From JBBRDU01 sp038203615 (GTDB taxonomy: Bacteria > Verrucomicrobiota > Verrucomicrobiia > Chthoniobacterales > UBA10450): 64,000 bases of DNA. Positions 50,646 through 59,429 of the stretch are shown here, piece by piece. A program made the position numbers and the translations under genes. The notes under the pieces are model-generated. The model made no database searches, was not told the origin of the DNA, and saw nothing but the letters and a program-made list of their open reading frames with translations. The DNA lies in the NCBI GenBank assembly GCA_038203615.1, contig JBBRDU010000003.1, positions 1 through 64,000 on the forward strand. Direction: 5' to 3'. Numbering within the stretch: the stretch's first letter is position 1; each line of letters starts with the position of its first letter.

Positions 50646-52343
50646 ATGGAATTATCATCCGAGAAAAAAATTGCGGGAGTATTGGCACCGCTGTCGGCCC
50701 TGCGCCGGGAGGATGACCTGGGCATCGGCGATGTCGGGGCGCTGCGCGATTTCATCGATTGGTCCAGAGAAAGCGGGTTCCATCTCGTGCAGTTATTGCC
50801 CATTAACGAGACGGGCGGCGATAACAGCCCTTACAACGCCATCAGCGCCATGGCGATTGAGCCGACCACCCTGGAGCTGGCGCCGGGTTCGCCGGAAGAT
50901 CTGACCGCCGAAGATTTCGAGGCGCTTACGACCGCTGCGCATCTGGAACGGTTGCGCCGCGGAGCGGTGCGCTACCCGCGGGTTAGGAAGCTGAAGCGCC
51001 GGCTGCTCGAAAAAGCGTTCGCCCATTTCCTGGCGCACGCCGCGGAAGAGAGGCGGTCGCAATTCACGGCCTTTCGCGAAGAGGAAGCGAGCTGGCTGGA
51101 TGATTACACCTTGTTCCGCGTTCTCATGGGAGAGAACCGGGGCAGCGAAGCGTGGGATCAATGGGCGCCGGAGCATCAAGCCATCGAAAGCGCCCGCCGA
51201 TGGCTCGCTGGTTTACGCTCAGACCGGGCGACCCGGCTGGAGAATCGCCGTCTCTTTTTCGCCTACGTGCAGTGGATCGCACGCCAGCAGTGGGTAGCCG
51301 TGAAATCTTACGCGGAAGAGCGCGGCATCGCCCTCATGGGAGATATCCCCTACGGCGTCAGTTATTACAGTGCCGATGTCTTTGCGCACCCGGACGAGTT
51401 CGCGCTCGAATGGTCCGGCGGCGCGCCCCCCGAACCTTATTTCAAGGATGACGCGTTTACCCAGAAATGGGGACAGAACTGGGGCATCCCGGTCTATCGA
51501 TGGGATGTGATGCGGTCGAATAATTTCGCCTGGTGGCGCCGCCGCATCGACGGGGTGAAGGAGGCTTTTCACGTTTTTCGGATCGATCACGTGCTCGGTT
51601 TTTACCGCATTTACACCTTTCCCTGGCGCCCGAAAGACAACCAGGAATTCCTGTCCCTGGAGTGGTCGCAGATGCTCGAGCGCACAGGCGGACGCGGCCC
51701 GCACTTTACTCCCCGCGATGATAACAGCTGGGAACACGCGGAAGCCAATCGGCGCGAAGGCGAGGAATACCTGCGAGCGATCCTGCAGGAATGCGGCCCG
51801 ACCCGTCTGGTCGGCGAGGATTTGGGAACGGTTCCGGATTACGTCCGGCCCAGCCTGCACTCACTTGGGATCGCGGGGTTCAAGATTCCGCAATGGGAAG
51901 TCCGACACGGCCGGCTCACACCCGGCTCGGAATATGATCCGCTCTGCGTCGCCACTTATGCCACGCACGATCACAAACCGGTGCGCGCTTTGTGGCAGGA
52001 CGCGCTGGAACAGGAAACCGCGACCTCCGACCAGGCACGGCACGATCTCTACCTGATGGCGGATTTCGCGAGCTTCGCCGGTCTCAACGGGCAGACCGAT
52101 TACGAAAAAGAATTTTATCCGGCGATCATGCAGGCGCTTTTCCAATGCAACGCCTGGATCGCGGTGATCATGATCACGGATCTGCTGGCGCAGCGGGAGC
52201 GTTTCAACGTTCCGGGGACGGCGGCGGACACCAACTGGACGCGCCGCCTGCGCATGACGGTGCCGCGTCTGCGTTCCAGCCGCCCCGTGAAGGAACGGAT
52301 CCGGGTGATCAAACGTCTGCTCGAAGCGACGGGGCGAGGGTGA
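50646..52343 (+). CDS. malQ: 4-alpha-glucanotransferase (GH77)
   Basis: The 565-residue disproportionating enzyme moves glucan chains in maltodextrin or glycogen metabolism. Signatures: LGIGDVGALRDFIDW, LLPINETGGDNSPYNAISA, MGDIPYGVSYYSADVFAHP, the nucleophile Asp in FRIDHVLGFYRIYTFPW, and the acid/base Glu in LVGEDLGTVPDYV. The later conserved segment reads YATHDHKPVRALW. It stands alone in glycan metabolism here, between repeats. Length and order are those of the amylomaltase type without an N-terminal extension. Confidence 0.94.
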   Translation: MELSSEKKIAGVLAPLSALRREDDLGIGDVGALRDFIDWSRESGFHLVQLLPINETGGDNSPYNAISAMAIEPTTLELAPGSPEDLTAEDFEALTTAAHLERLRRGAVRYPRVRKLKRRLLEKAFAHFLAHAAEERRSQFTAFREEEASWLDDYTLFRVLMGENRGSEAWDQWAPEHQAIESARRWLAGLRSDRATRLENRRLFFAYVQWIARQQWVAVKSYAEERGIALMGDIPYGVSYYSADVFAHPDEFALEWSGGAPPEPYFKDDAFTQKWGQNWGIPVYRWDVMRSNNFAWWRRRIDGVKEAFHVFRIDHVLGFYRIYTFPWRPKDNQEFLSLEWSQMLERTGGRGPHFTPRDDNSWEHAEANRREGEEYLRAILQECGPTRLVGEDLGTVPDYVRPSLHSLGIAGFKIPQWEVRHGRLTPGSEYDPLCVATYATHDHKPVRALWQDALEQETATSDQARHDLYLMADFASFAGLNGQTDYEKEFYPAIMQALFQCNAWIAVIMITDLLAQRERFNVPGTAADTNWTRRLRMTVPRLRSSRPVKERIRVIKRLLEATGRG

Positions 52344-52370
52344 GTTCCGTTGCAGAGTTTCTCGTGCCAG

Positions 52371-52532
52371 ACGTGGTAGAGGCGGTTGTGCCAACCACTG
52401 CCGAAGGGAACTGCTTGCTCGCGTCCCCGCGCCTCGACCGAGCGGGGCGACTGCAGCAATCGTGGTAGAGGTGCTCGCCGCGGCGAGCACCTCTACAAAA
52501 GCAGGCGGTTGGCACAACCGCCTCTACCACGT
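52371..52532. repeat. nested perfect palindromes between malQ and mdh
   Basis: The arms 52371-52396 and 52507-52532 are exact 26-bp complements (GTGGTAGAGGCGGTTGTGCC at the left). Between them is a perfect 32-bp palindrome (52465-52480 with 52481-52496, GTAGAGGTGCTCGCCG and its complement). The outer sequence is related to 38938-39018. A CACAGAT-type arm follows near 52588-52612. The whole 52344-52616 gap is repeat; no gene. Confidence 0.9.
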
Positions 52533-52616
52533 CCCGGGCATTAGCTGCCCCAAGTCTGCCGGGAAACATTCCCTCTCCGAAAATCCGGTTTCATCTGAGT
52601 CGATCTGTGGCAAAGA

Positions 52617-53606
52617 ATGAGCATGACAACTCCGATCAAAGTCGCTGTCACCGGCGCGGCCGGGCAGATTGGTTACTCCCTGCTTTTTCGGATCGCCTCG
52701 GGCGAGATGTTCGGACCCGACCAGCCGGTCTCACTCAGTCTCATTGAGATACCGAACGCGCTCGGAGCGCTCGAAGGCGTAGTCATGGAGCTGCATGATG
52801 GAGCCTTCCCTCTCCTCCATTCCATCGTGCCCACGGCTGACTTGAACGAAGGTTTCCGCGATGTGAACTGGGCACTGCTCGTCGGAAGTATTCCGCGCAA
52901 GGCTGGCATGGAACGGGGCGACCTTCTCGGCATCAACGGAAAAATATTTACCGGACAAGGCCAGGCCATTCAGAAAAATGCCGCCGCCGCCGTGCGCGTG
53001 CTGGTCGTCGGGAATCCCTGCAACACGAACTGCCTGATCGCCATGAATAACGCGAAGGAAATTCCGCGCGACCGCTGGTTTGCCATGACCCGGCTCGATG
53101 AGAACCGCGGACGCGCCCAGCTCGCGCAAAAGGCCGGCGTCGAAATCACGCGCGTAACCAACATGACCATCTGGGGCAACCATTCCGCCACGCAGTATCC
53201 CGATTTCTATAATGCGAAGATCGATCGGCGCCCGGCGCACGAAGTGATCAACGATGAAAAATGGCTGAAAGAAACCTTCATCTCGACCGTGCAACAGCGG
53301 GGCGCCGCCATTATCAAGGCCCGCGGCCTTTCCTCGGCCGGTTCGGCCGCCAACGCCATTATCGACTCGGTCCTTTCCCTTACGCGGGACACACCGGGCG
53401 ACGACTGGCACAGCGTGGCGGTTTGTTCGGACGGCAGCTACAGCGTGGACGACGGGCTGATCTCTTCGTTTCCCATCCGATCGCGCGGTGGCCAATGGGA
53501 AATCGTGCAGGACGTTCCGCTCAACGCCTTCAGCCGCGATCGCGTTGATAAATCAGTGGCGGAGCTGAGGGAAGAGAAAGCGCTCGTCGCCGAGTTATTG
53601 AAATAG
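52617..53606 (+). CDS. mdh: malate dehydrogenase
   Basis: The 329-residue NAD enzyme of the TCA cycle is of the cytosolic MDH1-like type (longer than the mitochondrial/E. coli type). Signatures: VAVTGAAGQIGYSLLFRIA, LVVGNPCNTNCLIAMNNA, TRLDENRGRAQLAQKAG with the catalytic Asp-Arg region, IWGNHSATQYPDFY with the catalytic His. Start at 52617 or two codons later (MSM). Preceded by a repeat-filled gap; single gene. Confidence 0.96.
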   Translation: MSMTTPIKVAVTGAAGQIGYSLLFRIASGEMFGPDQPVSLSLIEIPNALGALEGVVMELHDGAFPLLHSIVPTADLNEGFRDVNWALLVGSIPRKAGMERGDLLGINGKIFTGQGQAIQKNAAAAVRVLVVGNPCNTNCLIAMNNAKEIPRDRWFAMTRLDENRGRAQLAQKAGVEITRVTNMTIWGNHSATQYPDFYNAKIDRRPAHEVINDEKWLKETFISTVQQRGAAIIKARGLSSAGSAANAIIDSVLSLTRDTPGDDWHSVAVCSDGSYSVDDGLISSFPIRSRGGQWEIVQDVPLNAFSRDRVDKSVAELREEKALVAELLK

Positions 53607-53670
53607 GACTTGTGGCATCGGCTTCCAGCCGGTGGTCTCTTTATCATTCATCGGCAGGATGCCGATGCCA

Positions 53671-54561
53671 CTACCTGAGCGTCTGACCGGTCAATTTTTC
53701 AAACGCTTCCACGTACTTGGCCGCGGTCTTCTCGATCACTTCGCGCGGCAGCTTCGGTCCGGGCGGCGTCTTGTCCCAGTTCAGCGTCTCCAAATAATCG
53801 CGCACGAATTGTTTGTCGAAACTGGGAGGACTCTGCCCTACGACGTAGCGATCCTGTGGCCAAAAACGCGAGGAATCAGGCGTCAGGCACTCGTCGATCA
53901 GGATCAACTTTCCATCGATCGTGCCAAATTCGAACTTCGTGTCGGCCACAAGAATGCCGCGCCCGGCGGCGTGCTGAGAGCCGGCCCGAAACACTTTCAA
54001 ACTGAGATCGCGCACCTGCTGCGCGCAATCGTCCCCCAAGATTCGCGCGCATTCAGTCATGCTGATATTCAAGTCGTGCCCATGCTCGTTCTTGGTGGAG
54101 GGCGTGAACATCAGCTCCGGCAAAGGGGAGGCAAGCTGCAGGCCGGGGGGCAACTTTTCACCGCAGACACTTTGTGTTTCCTGGTATTCTTTCCAGCCGG
54201 ATCCGGCCAGGTACCCGCGCACCACGCATTCGACCGGCAAAGGAGTCGTCTTCCGCACCAGCATGGAGCGACCCGCCAACTGATCTCTGAATTTGTGGAG
54301 CTCTTGGGGAAATTCGTCGAAAGCGTCGGTTATAAAATGATTCTCGATATTGGCGAACCGCCGGAACCAGAAGGCCGAGATTTGGTTAAGAACCGCGCCC
54401 TTTCCCGGAATCGGATCAGGCAGAATCACGTCGAAGGCGGAGAGCCGGTCGGTCGCGACAAAAAGAAGCGTCTCGCCGAGATCGAACACCTCGCGCACTT
54501 TTCCGCTGCGCAGCTTCCGGATGCCCGGTAGATCGATGGTGGAGAGCGGGTTGGCCGGCAT
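53671..54561 (-). CDS. purC: phosphoribosylaminoimidazole-succinocarboxamide synthase
   Basis: Read from ATG at 54561 (296 residues). It joins aspartate to CAIR in purine synthesis. Signatures: RSGKVREVFDLGETLLFVATDRLSAFDV, VVRGYLAGSGWKEY, LADTKFEFG-type motif as VADTKFEFGTIDGKLILIDECLTPDSSRFW. Length matches the roughly 300-residue eukaryote-like SAICAR synthetase. It is convergent with mdh. No other pur gene is near. Confidence 0.96.
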   Translation of the reverse strand: MPANPLSTIDLPGIRKLRSGKVREVFDLGETLLFVATDRLSAFDVILPDPIPGKGAVLNQISAFWFRRFANIENHFITDAFDEFPQELHKFRDQLAGRSMLVRKTTPLPVECVVRGYLAGSGWKEYQETQSVCGEKLPPGLQLASPLPELMFTPSTKNEHGHDLNISMTECARILGDDCAQQVRDLSLKVFRAGSQHAAGRGILVADTKFEFGTIDGKLILIDECLTPDSSRFWPQDRYVVGQSPPSFDKQFVRDYLETLNWDKTPPGPKLPREVIEKTAAKYVEAFEKLTGQTLR

Positions 54562-54631
54562 CAGGCAAGATATTGCCGTCTTTGCGTGCGCTGGCAACCG
54601 CTCTTGAATACGCGATGAATCACGGCGACCC

Positions 54632-54745
54632 GCCACGGCTGGCAGGCAACGCGCCGTGGCTACAGTTCGGAGCGCGCTTGTAGCCGCCCCGCTCTGTCTG
54701 CCGCGCCGTAGCAGTGCGAAGGAGGGTCGGGGCGGTCCGTGGCTT
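54632..54745. repeat. GCCACGGC/GCCGTGGC repeat between purC and the methyltransferase
   Basis: GCCACGGC at 54632-54639 and GCCGTGGC at 54653-54660 are complementary. Downstream, GTAGCCGCCCCG near 54680 and CGGGGCGGTCCGTGG near 54728 repeat the theme. The 237-bp gap holds no gene other than the start of the next one. Confidence 0.5.
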
Positions 54746-54798
54746 TACCCGTTTCATCGTTGGACGATCCACATCGAACGTTCGACCTTGCTCGTCAC

Positions 54799-55989
54799 AT
54801 GGCTGGCCTTGTCATCAAACCGCGCGCCCGCATCCTGCATGGACACGACTGGGTGTTTTCCAGCGAGGTGCTGAAAGCTTTCGGCAAACCAGCGGATGGC
54901 GATGTCATCTCGCTCAAAGACGGCCGGGACCACCTCATTGGCAGCGCCATCTATAATGCCAAGTCGCAAATCGTGGCGCGTCGTTTTTCCCGGCGCAAAC
55001 AGGACCTCGACCTCGACTTCTTCCAGCGCCGCATTGAACAGGCAGCCGAATATCGCGCGCGTCGCAAAGTGAATCCCAACCTTTGCCGTATCGTCTGGAG
55101 TGAAAGCGACGGCCTGCCCGGCGTGATCGTCGACCGGTATGGAAAATATCTCGTCCTGCAAACGGTCACGCTGGCCATGGACCAGCGAAAGAATCTGATC
55201 GCCGAGGCGCTCACCCGCCTGTTCGGCGACATCACCGTGATCGAGCGCAACGATGCCACCGTTCGCCGGGCGGAAGGCCTCGAACTGCAGAGCGGCCTTC
55301 TCAAGGGAGGGGCGCCGACCGGGCCGGTCATCATTGAAATTGAGGGAGCGAAGCCCGCCACGCCGCTCCAGTTTGAGATTGATCTCTTGCACGGCCACAA
55401 GACCGGCTTTTACCTGGATCAACTGCCCAATTATCGGGCCGTGGCCGAGTTCGCCGCGGGGCGGCGTGTGCTCGATTGCTTCGCCAGTCAGGGCGCGTTC
55501 GCCCTGGCCTGCGCGCAGGCTGGCGCCAGCGAGGTCACGGCGGTCGAGGCGAGCGCCGAAAGCCTGGGGGCCGCGCAGAAAAACGCCACGCGCAACGCTT
55601 TGTCGGCCCAGTGGATTGACCAGGATGTGTTTCAGTTCCTGCGCGCCGCCGAGAAAGCGCAGAGCCAGTATGACCTCATCATTCTTGACCCGCCCTCCTT
55701 CGCCCGGAGCAAGGGAAGCTTGCGCGATGCCCTGCGCGGCTATCGGGAACTGCATGTGCGCGCCTTCAATCTCCTTTCGAAAGACGGTTTACTGGCCACG
55801 TTTTCCTGTTCGCACCACGTCAATGAAAGCATCTTCGCCGAGACGGTGGCGGCCGCTCTGGTGGATGCGCGGCGTTCCGCGCGGCGGCTGCGCCGATTTG
55901 AGCAGGCACCCGATCATCCGGTCCTCCCCACCATTCCGGAGACTGAATATTTCAAAGGCTTCCTGCTCGAGATGATGCCGGGGCGCTGA
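54799..55989 (+). CDS. RlmI-like 23S rRNA cytosine methyltransferase
   Basis: Read from ATG at 54799, giving 396 residues, the length of RlmI; an ATG 20 codons earlier precedes the PUA domain. The N-terminal PUA region has GLVIKPRARILHGHDWVFSSEV. An EEHEE-type linker follows, then the C-terminal methyltransferase with motif I VLDCFASQGAFALACAQAGA and motif IV DLIILDPPSFARSKGSL. The family methylates C5 of a cytosine in 23S rRNA with SAM. Assignment to the exact base is by homology pattern only. Confidence 0.88.
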   Translation: MAGLVIKPRARILHGHDWVFSSEVLKAFGKPADGDVISLKDGRDHLIGSAIYNAKSQIVARRFSRRKQDLDLDFFQRRIEQAAEYRARRKVNPNLCRIVWSESDGLPGVIVDRYGKYLVLQTVTLAMDQRKNLIAEALTRLFGDITVIERNDATVRRAEGLELQSGLLKGGAPTGPVIIEIEGAKPATPLQFEIDLLHGHKTGFYLDQLPNYRAVAEFAAGRRVLDCFASQGAFALACAQAGASEVTAVEASAESLGAAQKNATRNALSAQWIDQDVFQFLRAAEKAQSQYDLIILDPPSFARSKGSLRDALRGYRELHVRAFNLLSKDGLLATFSCSHHVNESIFAETVAAALVDARRSARRLRRFEQAPDHPVLPTIPETEYFKGFLLEMMPGR

Positions 55990-56054
55990 CCAGAAGTGGC
56001 CTGGGCCAAAGTTGTAGCCGGAAAAATCTGGAATTATCGGGCGGTGTTATTAAT

Positions 56055-56738
56055 GTGGCGGACAACGGCGATCCAGACAGCCGAAAGCGGGCACGCCGAA
56101 TGCGAAAGTTTATCATGGCAGAAAAAATTCGACCGATTGAACAAATGCTCGAGCTGAGAGAGGACCCGATGAATCCCGAGCACCTCGATTCGCAGGTCCA
56201 GAAAGCGCAGGAAGCTTTGGTTCAGCTCAAGCGCCAGCAGGATCAGATTGAGAAACAAAAGCGAGAGCTGGAGGAGCTGAGCCGGCGCCAGGAGGAACTG
56301 GAACAGGGCCGGGCGGATATGAGCGACAAGCTCACGCGCTCGCTCGTCATTTTGGAGCGGGAAGCCTACGACACACAAAAGAAACTGGAGCAACTGCGCG
56401 CCACCCGCGAAAGTTTCGGACAGCACCTCGAGTTGATCGAAGGGATCGATCCCAAGCACTGGAATCCGGCCGAACTGCACAAGGAGCTGAGCCGCGCCCT
56501 CAGCACGGTGGATGATGCACGGGCGGAGTTCAGCCAGCAGCGCAGCCGGTTACAGGCGTCCGATGAAGCGTCCGGGGACGTCTCCCTGCCGGAAGCAGCG
56601 CCGGATGTTTCCGACCTCCTCCATGGTGGGCGCGGCTTCGCCCAGTGGATGCGGATCGGTTTCGCCATCACCCTGCCGCTCATTATTTTTGGATTCATCG
56701 CCTTGCTCCTCTTTGTCTGGCTGGCTTCGAAGCCTTGA
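56055..56738 (+). CDS. coiled-coil protein with C-terminal membrane helix
   Basis: The 227-residue protein is read from GTG at 56055; ATG at 56100 or 56115 are alternatives. A long coiled coil (about 38-130, QKAQEALVQLKRQQDQIEKQ) is followed by a helix-rich part and a single membrane helix near 200-222. No signal peptide, so it is a tail-anchored protein with a cytoplasmic body. It leads the four-gene unit ending gatC-gatA (9-bp gap to the next gene). Family not recognised. Confidence 0.72.
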   Translation: MADNGDPDSRKRARRMRKFIMAEKIRPIEQMLELREDPMNPEHLDSQVQKAQEALVQLKRQQDQIEKQKRELEELSRRQEELEQGRADMSDKLTRSLVILEREAYDTQKKLEQLRATRESFGQHLELIEGIDPKHWNPAELHKELSRALSTVDDARAEFSQQRSRLQASDEASGDVSLPEAAPDVSDLLHGGRGFAQWMRIGFAITLPLIIFGFIALLLFVWLASKP

Positions 56739-56747
56739 TCGCTTTCC

Positions 56748-57116
56748 ATGCGCCGACGTTCGAGTAAACCGGACACCACGCTCGACCACAGCAAACAGGA
56801 GCTGGCCCGGCGCGAGTCAGAGCTCCACCAAAAGATGAAGGAGCTCGAGCAAATGATCGCGGACGCGCCCCGGGTGGCCGAAGAAATCACGCGCCAGCAG
56901 CGTGAGGAATTGCTCACCCGCGCCAGCTCAGGGGGCAGCCGTCTCGATGTGGCCATTTCGCTACAGGACAAGCGTTACGGCGACGAGGTGGGTGGAGGCC
57001 GGCGGCGCGGCGCTTTGCGCAAAGAACGCCGCGAAGGCCGCATCATTTTCATCGTCTTACTGATCGCTCTGGCCGGGGCCATTCTTTGGCTCGTGACGCA
57101 TCTGCAAAAATTCTAA
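56748..57116 (+). CDS. small coiled-coil, tail-anchored membrane protein
   Basis: A 122-residue protein resembling the upstream gene in plan: a helical region (KQELARRESELHQKMKELEQ), a basic stretch (GGGRRRGALRKERREGR) and a C-terminal membrane helix (IIFIVLLIALAGAILWLVTH). It lies 9 bp after the preceding gene and 10 bp before gatC. Function unknown; a pairing with the preceding tail-anchored protein is plausible. Confidence 0.72.
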   Translation: MRRRSSKPDTTLDHSKQELARRESELHQKMKELEQMIADAPRVAEEITRQQREELLTRASSGGSRLDVAISLQDKRYGDEVGGGRRRGALRKERREGRIIFIVLLIALAGAILWLVTHLQKF

Positions 57117-57126
57117 ACCGCCGCAC

Positions 57127-57417
57127 ATGAGCGAATCCGCCGAGCTCGATGTTGGCTACGTGGCGAAACTGGCGCGCCTGGAGCTGACGCCGGAAGAGAC
57201 CAGGCTGTTTCAAAAGCAACTGGGCGATGTCTTGAATTACGTGGCCAAGCTGAGCGAAGTCGATGTCTCACAGGTCGAGACCGCCGCGCACGCCGTGCCT
57301 GTGTTCAACGTCTTGCGCGAGGACGAACCACGCGATGGCTTCACCGCCGAGGAAGCTTTGCGGAACGCACCGCGGCAACGCGATCATTTGTTCATCGTTC
57401 CGAAGGTCGTGGAATGA
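57127..57417 (+). CDS. gatC: Asp-tRNA(Asn)/Glu-tRNA(Gln) amidotransferase subunit C
   Basis: The 96-residue protein has the GatC pattern: YVAKLARLELTPEETRLFQKQL, LNYVAKLSEVD and FNVLREDEPRDG, the segment that wraps the A and B subunits. The stop overlaps the gatA start (ATGA at 57414-57417). GatC stabilises the GatAB amidotransferase that converts Glu-tRNA(Gln) or Asp-tRNA(Asn). GatB is not in the window. Confidence 0.95.
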   Translation: MSESAELDVGYVAKLARLELTPEETRLFQKQLGDVLNYVAKLSEVDVSQVETAAHAVPVFNVLREDEPRDGFTAEEALRNAPRQRDHLFIVPKVVE

Positions 57418-58871
57418 CCAGCGGCGATTTGCCGGCGCTCAGCATCGCCGATTTGCAGGCGGCACTCCGGCGCAAAGAGATTTCTCCCCGGGAAGTTTTG
57501 CAAGCTTTGCGCGCGCGCATCGCGGCGATCGATCCAAAAATCGACGCCTATCTCTCGTTCGATATCGAAGCCGCGCTGAAGGAAGCGGATACGGCCAATG
57601 TGACATTGCCGCTGGGCGGCGTTCCCATCGCGATTAAAGACATCATTCAAGTGGCCGGGCAACCGTGCACCTGCGCTTCGAGGATCCTGGCGAATTATAA
57701 AGCGCCCTACGACGCCACCGTTATCCGGAAATTGCGCGCGGCCGGTGCGATTCCGTTCGGAAAAACAAACATGGACGAATTTGCCATGGGCTCTTCGACC
57801 GAGAACTCAGGGATCAAACCGACCCACAACCCCTGGGATCTGGCGCGAGTGCCCGGAGGTTCGAGCGGAGGCTCCGCCGCCGCGGTGGCCGCCGATGAAG
57901 CTTTCGGCGCGCTCGGCACGGACACGGGCGGGTCCATCCGCCAGCCCGCTGCTCTCTCTGGCGTGATCGGCTTAAAACCCAGCTACGGCCGCGTTTCCCG
58001 GTTTGGGGTGGTCGCCTTCGCCTCTTCCCTTGATCAGGTCGGACCGCTTACCAAGACCGTGCGCGACTCCGCCCTGCTCCTGAATGCCCTGGCCGGACAC
58101 GATCCGCTAGACTCAACGTCGCTGGACCTGGCGACGCCCGACTACACCGCGGCACTGGGTCGCGACCTGAGCGGGCTGCGCATTGGATGGCCCCGGGAAT
58201 ATATGATGACAGGCATCGATCCGACGGTGCAGAGCGCGATCGACGCCGCTGCTCGACAATTGCAATCGCTCGGCGCGGAAATCGTGGAGGTCACTCTTCC
58301 CCACACCGACCAGGCGGTGGCTGTTTACTACATCATAGCCACGGCCGAAGCGTCGGCCAACCTGGCTCGGTTCGACGGTGTGCGTTATGGGCATCGGGCG
58401 GAGAACGCGCGCGATTTGCAGGATCATTACGCCCGGACCCGGGCGGAAGGATTCGGCGCGGAGGTGAAACGGCGCATTATTCTGGGCACCTACGTGCTGA
58501 GCTCCGGCTATTATGATGCCTACTATCTGCGAGCGCAAAAAGTGCGGGAACTGATCCGGCAGGATTTTGTGAGCGCCTTCGAAAAAGTCGATCTCCTGAT
58601 GTCACCCACCTCACCCACCCCTGCCTTCCGGTTGGGCGAACGGATGGCCGATCCTCTGCAGATGTATCTGGCCGATATTTTCACGATCGCGGCGAACCTC
58701 GCCGGCATCTGTGGCCTGAGTGTCCCCTGCGGCTTCGCTGAAATGGAAGGCAAGCGGTTGCCCATCGGATTGCAGTTGCTCGGCCCGGCTTGGGCCGAAG
58801 CACTCCTTTTGCAGGTGGCGCACGCCTACGAGCAAAGCACCGATTGGCACAAGGCCCGGCCGGTTCTGTAG
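57414..58871 (+). CDS. gatA: Asp-tRNA(Asn)/Glu-tRNA(Gln) amidotransferase subunit A
   Basis: The 485-residue amidase signature enzyme releases ammonia from glutamine. The Ser-cisSer-Lys triad region is visible: Lys in VPIAIKDIIQVAG, and GGSSGGSAAAVAADEAFGALG with GTDTGGSIRQPAAL. The GatA-specific KPSYGRVSRFGVVAFASSLDQVGP and MSPTSPTPAF follow. The stop codon TAG lies in TGTAGCGGCGG, a sequence like the dispersed repeats' end. Last gene of a four-gene operon. Confidence 0.96.
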   Translation: MTSGDLPALSIADLQAALRRKEISPREVLQALRARIAAIDPKIDAYLSFDIEAALKEADTANVTLPLGGVPIAIKDIIQVAGQPCTCASRILANYKAPYDATVIRKLRAAGAIPFGKTNMDEFAMGSSTENSGIKPTHNPWDLARVPGGSSGGSAAAVAADEAFGALGTDTGGSIRQPAALSGVIGLKPSYGRVSRFGVVAFASSLDQVGPLTKTVRDSALLLNALAGHDPLDSTSLDLATPDYTAALGRDLSGLRIGWPREYMMTGIDPTVQSAIDAAARQLQSLGAEIVEVTLPHTDQAVAVYYIIATAEASANLARFDGVRYGHRAENARDLQDHYARTRAEGFGAEVKRRIILGTYVLSSGYYDAYYLRAQKVRELIRQDFVSAFEKVDLLMSPTSPTPAFRLGERMADPLQMYLADIFTIAANLAGICGLSVPCGFAEMEGKRLPIGLQLLGPAWAEALLLQVAHAYEQSTDWHKARPVL

Positions 58872-59052
58872 CGGCGGCCTGCTTGTCTCGCCGAGGCGGC
58901 GGCGAAGGCGGATGACCGCCGACCTTATGGGACTGGCATGCCGAGTCGTAGCTCGCTGCGTCAATGTGGCCAGGTGAAAAAGAGGTCCGCCTTCACTAAA
59001 GTTACGGCGCGACAGTCTTCGCTCTCCGCTACGCTGCGAGCGAAGACTGGAG

Positions 59053-59124
<72 letters not shown>

Positions 59125-59429
59125 CGGAGCTGGCCAAGATGGCATCCCTCGGGCTCCGACACAAGCGCTGCGGAAGCACCAAATTCCAAGCGTTAAACTC
59201 CAATGAACCTCCAATCACCAAATACCAATCATCAAGCCATCATCCCCATGGCGTTTGAAGCTTGATGTTTGGGGCTTCTCCGGAGCCTGTTCGCGATCGG
59301 ACGAATCCGTCCTGTGGCGGAGATCTTGGTGCTTGGAATTTTTCTCCACCCCTCCGACCGGCGAAAAGATACGGTACGACGGGTTGCAGCAACCTCCACT
59401 CCTTGGCACCATCTTCTGTCCCTTTCGCC
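59125..59429. other. gap between tRNA-Thr and trpC
   Basis: No gene is seen in these 305 bp. The block carries a low-complexity repeat (AAGCACCAAATTCCAAG at 59174-59190 and TTGGTGCTTGGAATTT near 59327) of a type common in these genomes. No Trp codon-rich leader or attenuator for trpC was found; it presumably has an ordinary promoter here. Confidence 0.5.

Noticed and set aside
52371..52532. CRISPR array
   Set aside because: The repeats are inverted and nested, not direct and evenly spaced, and no cas gene is near.
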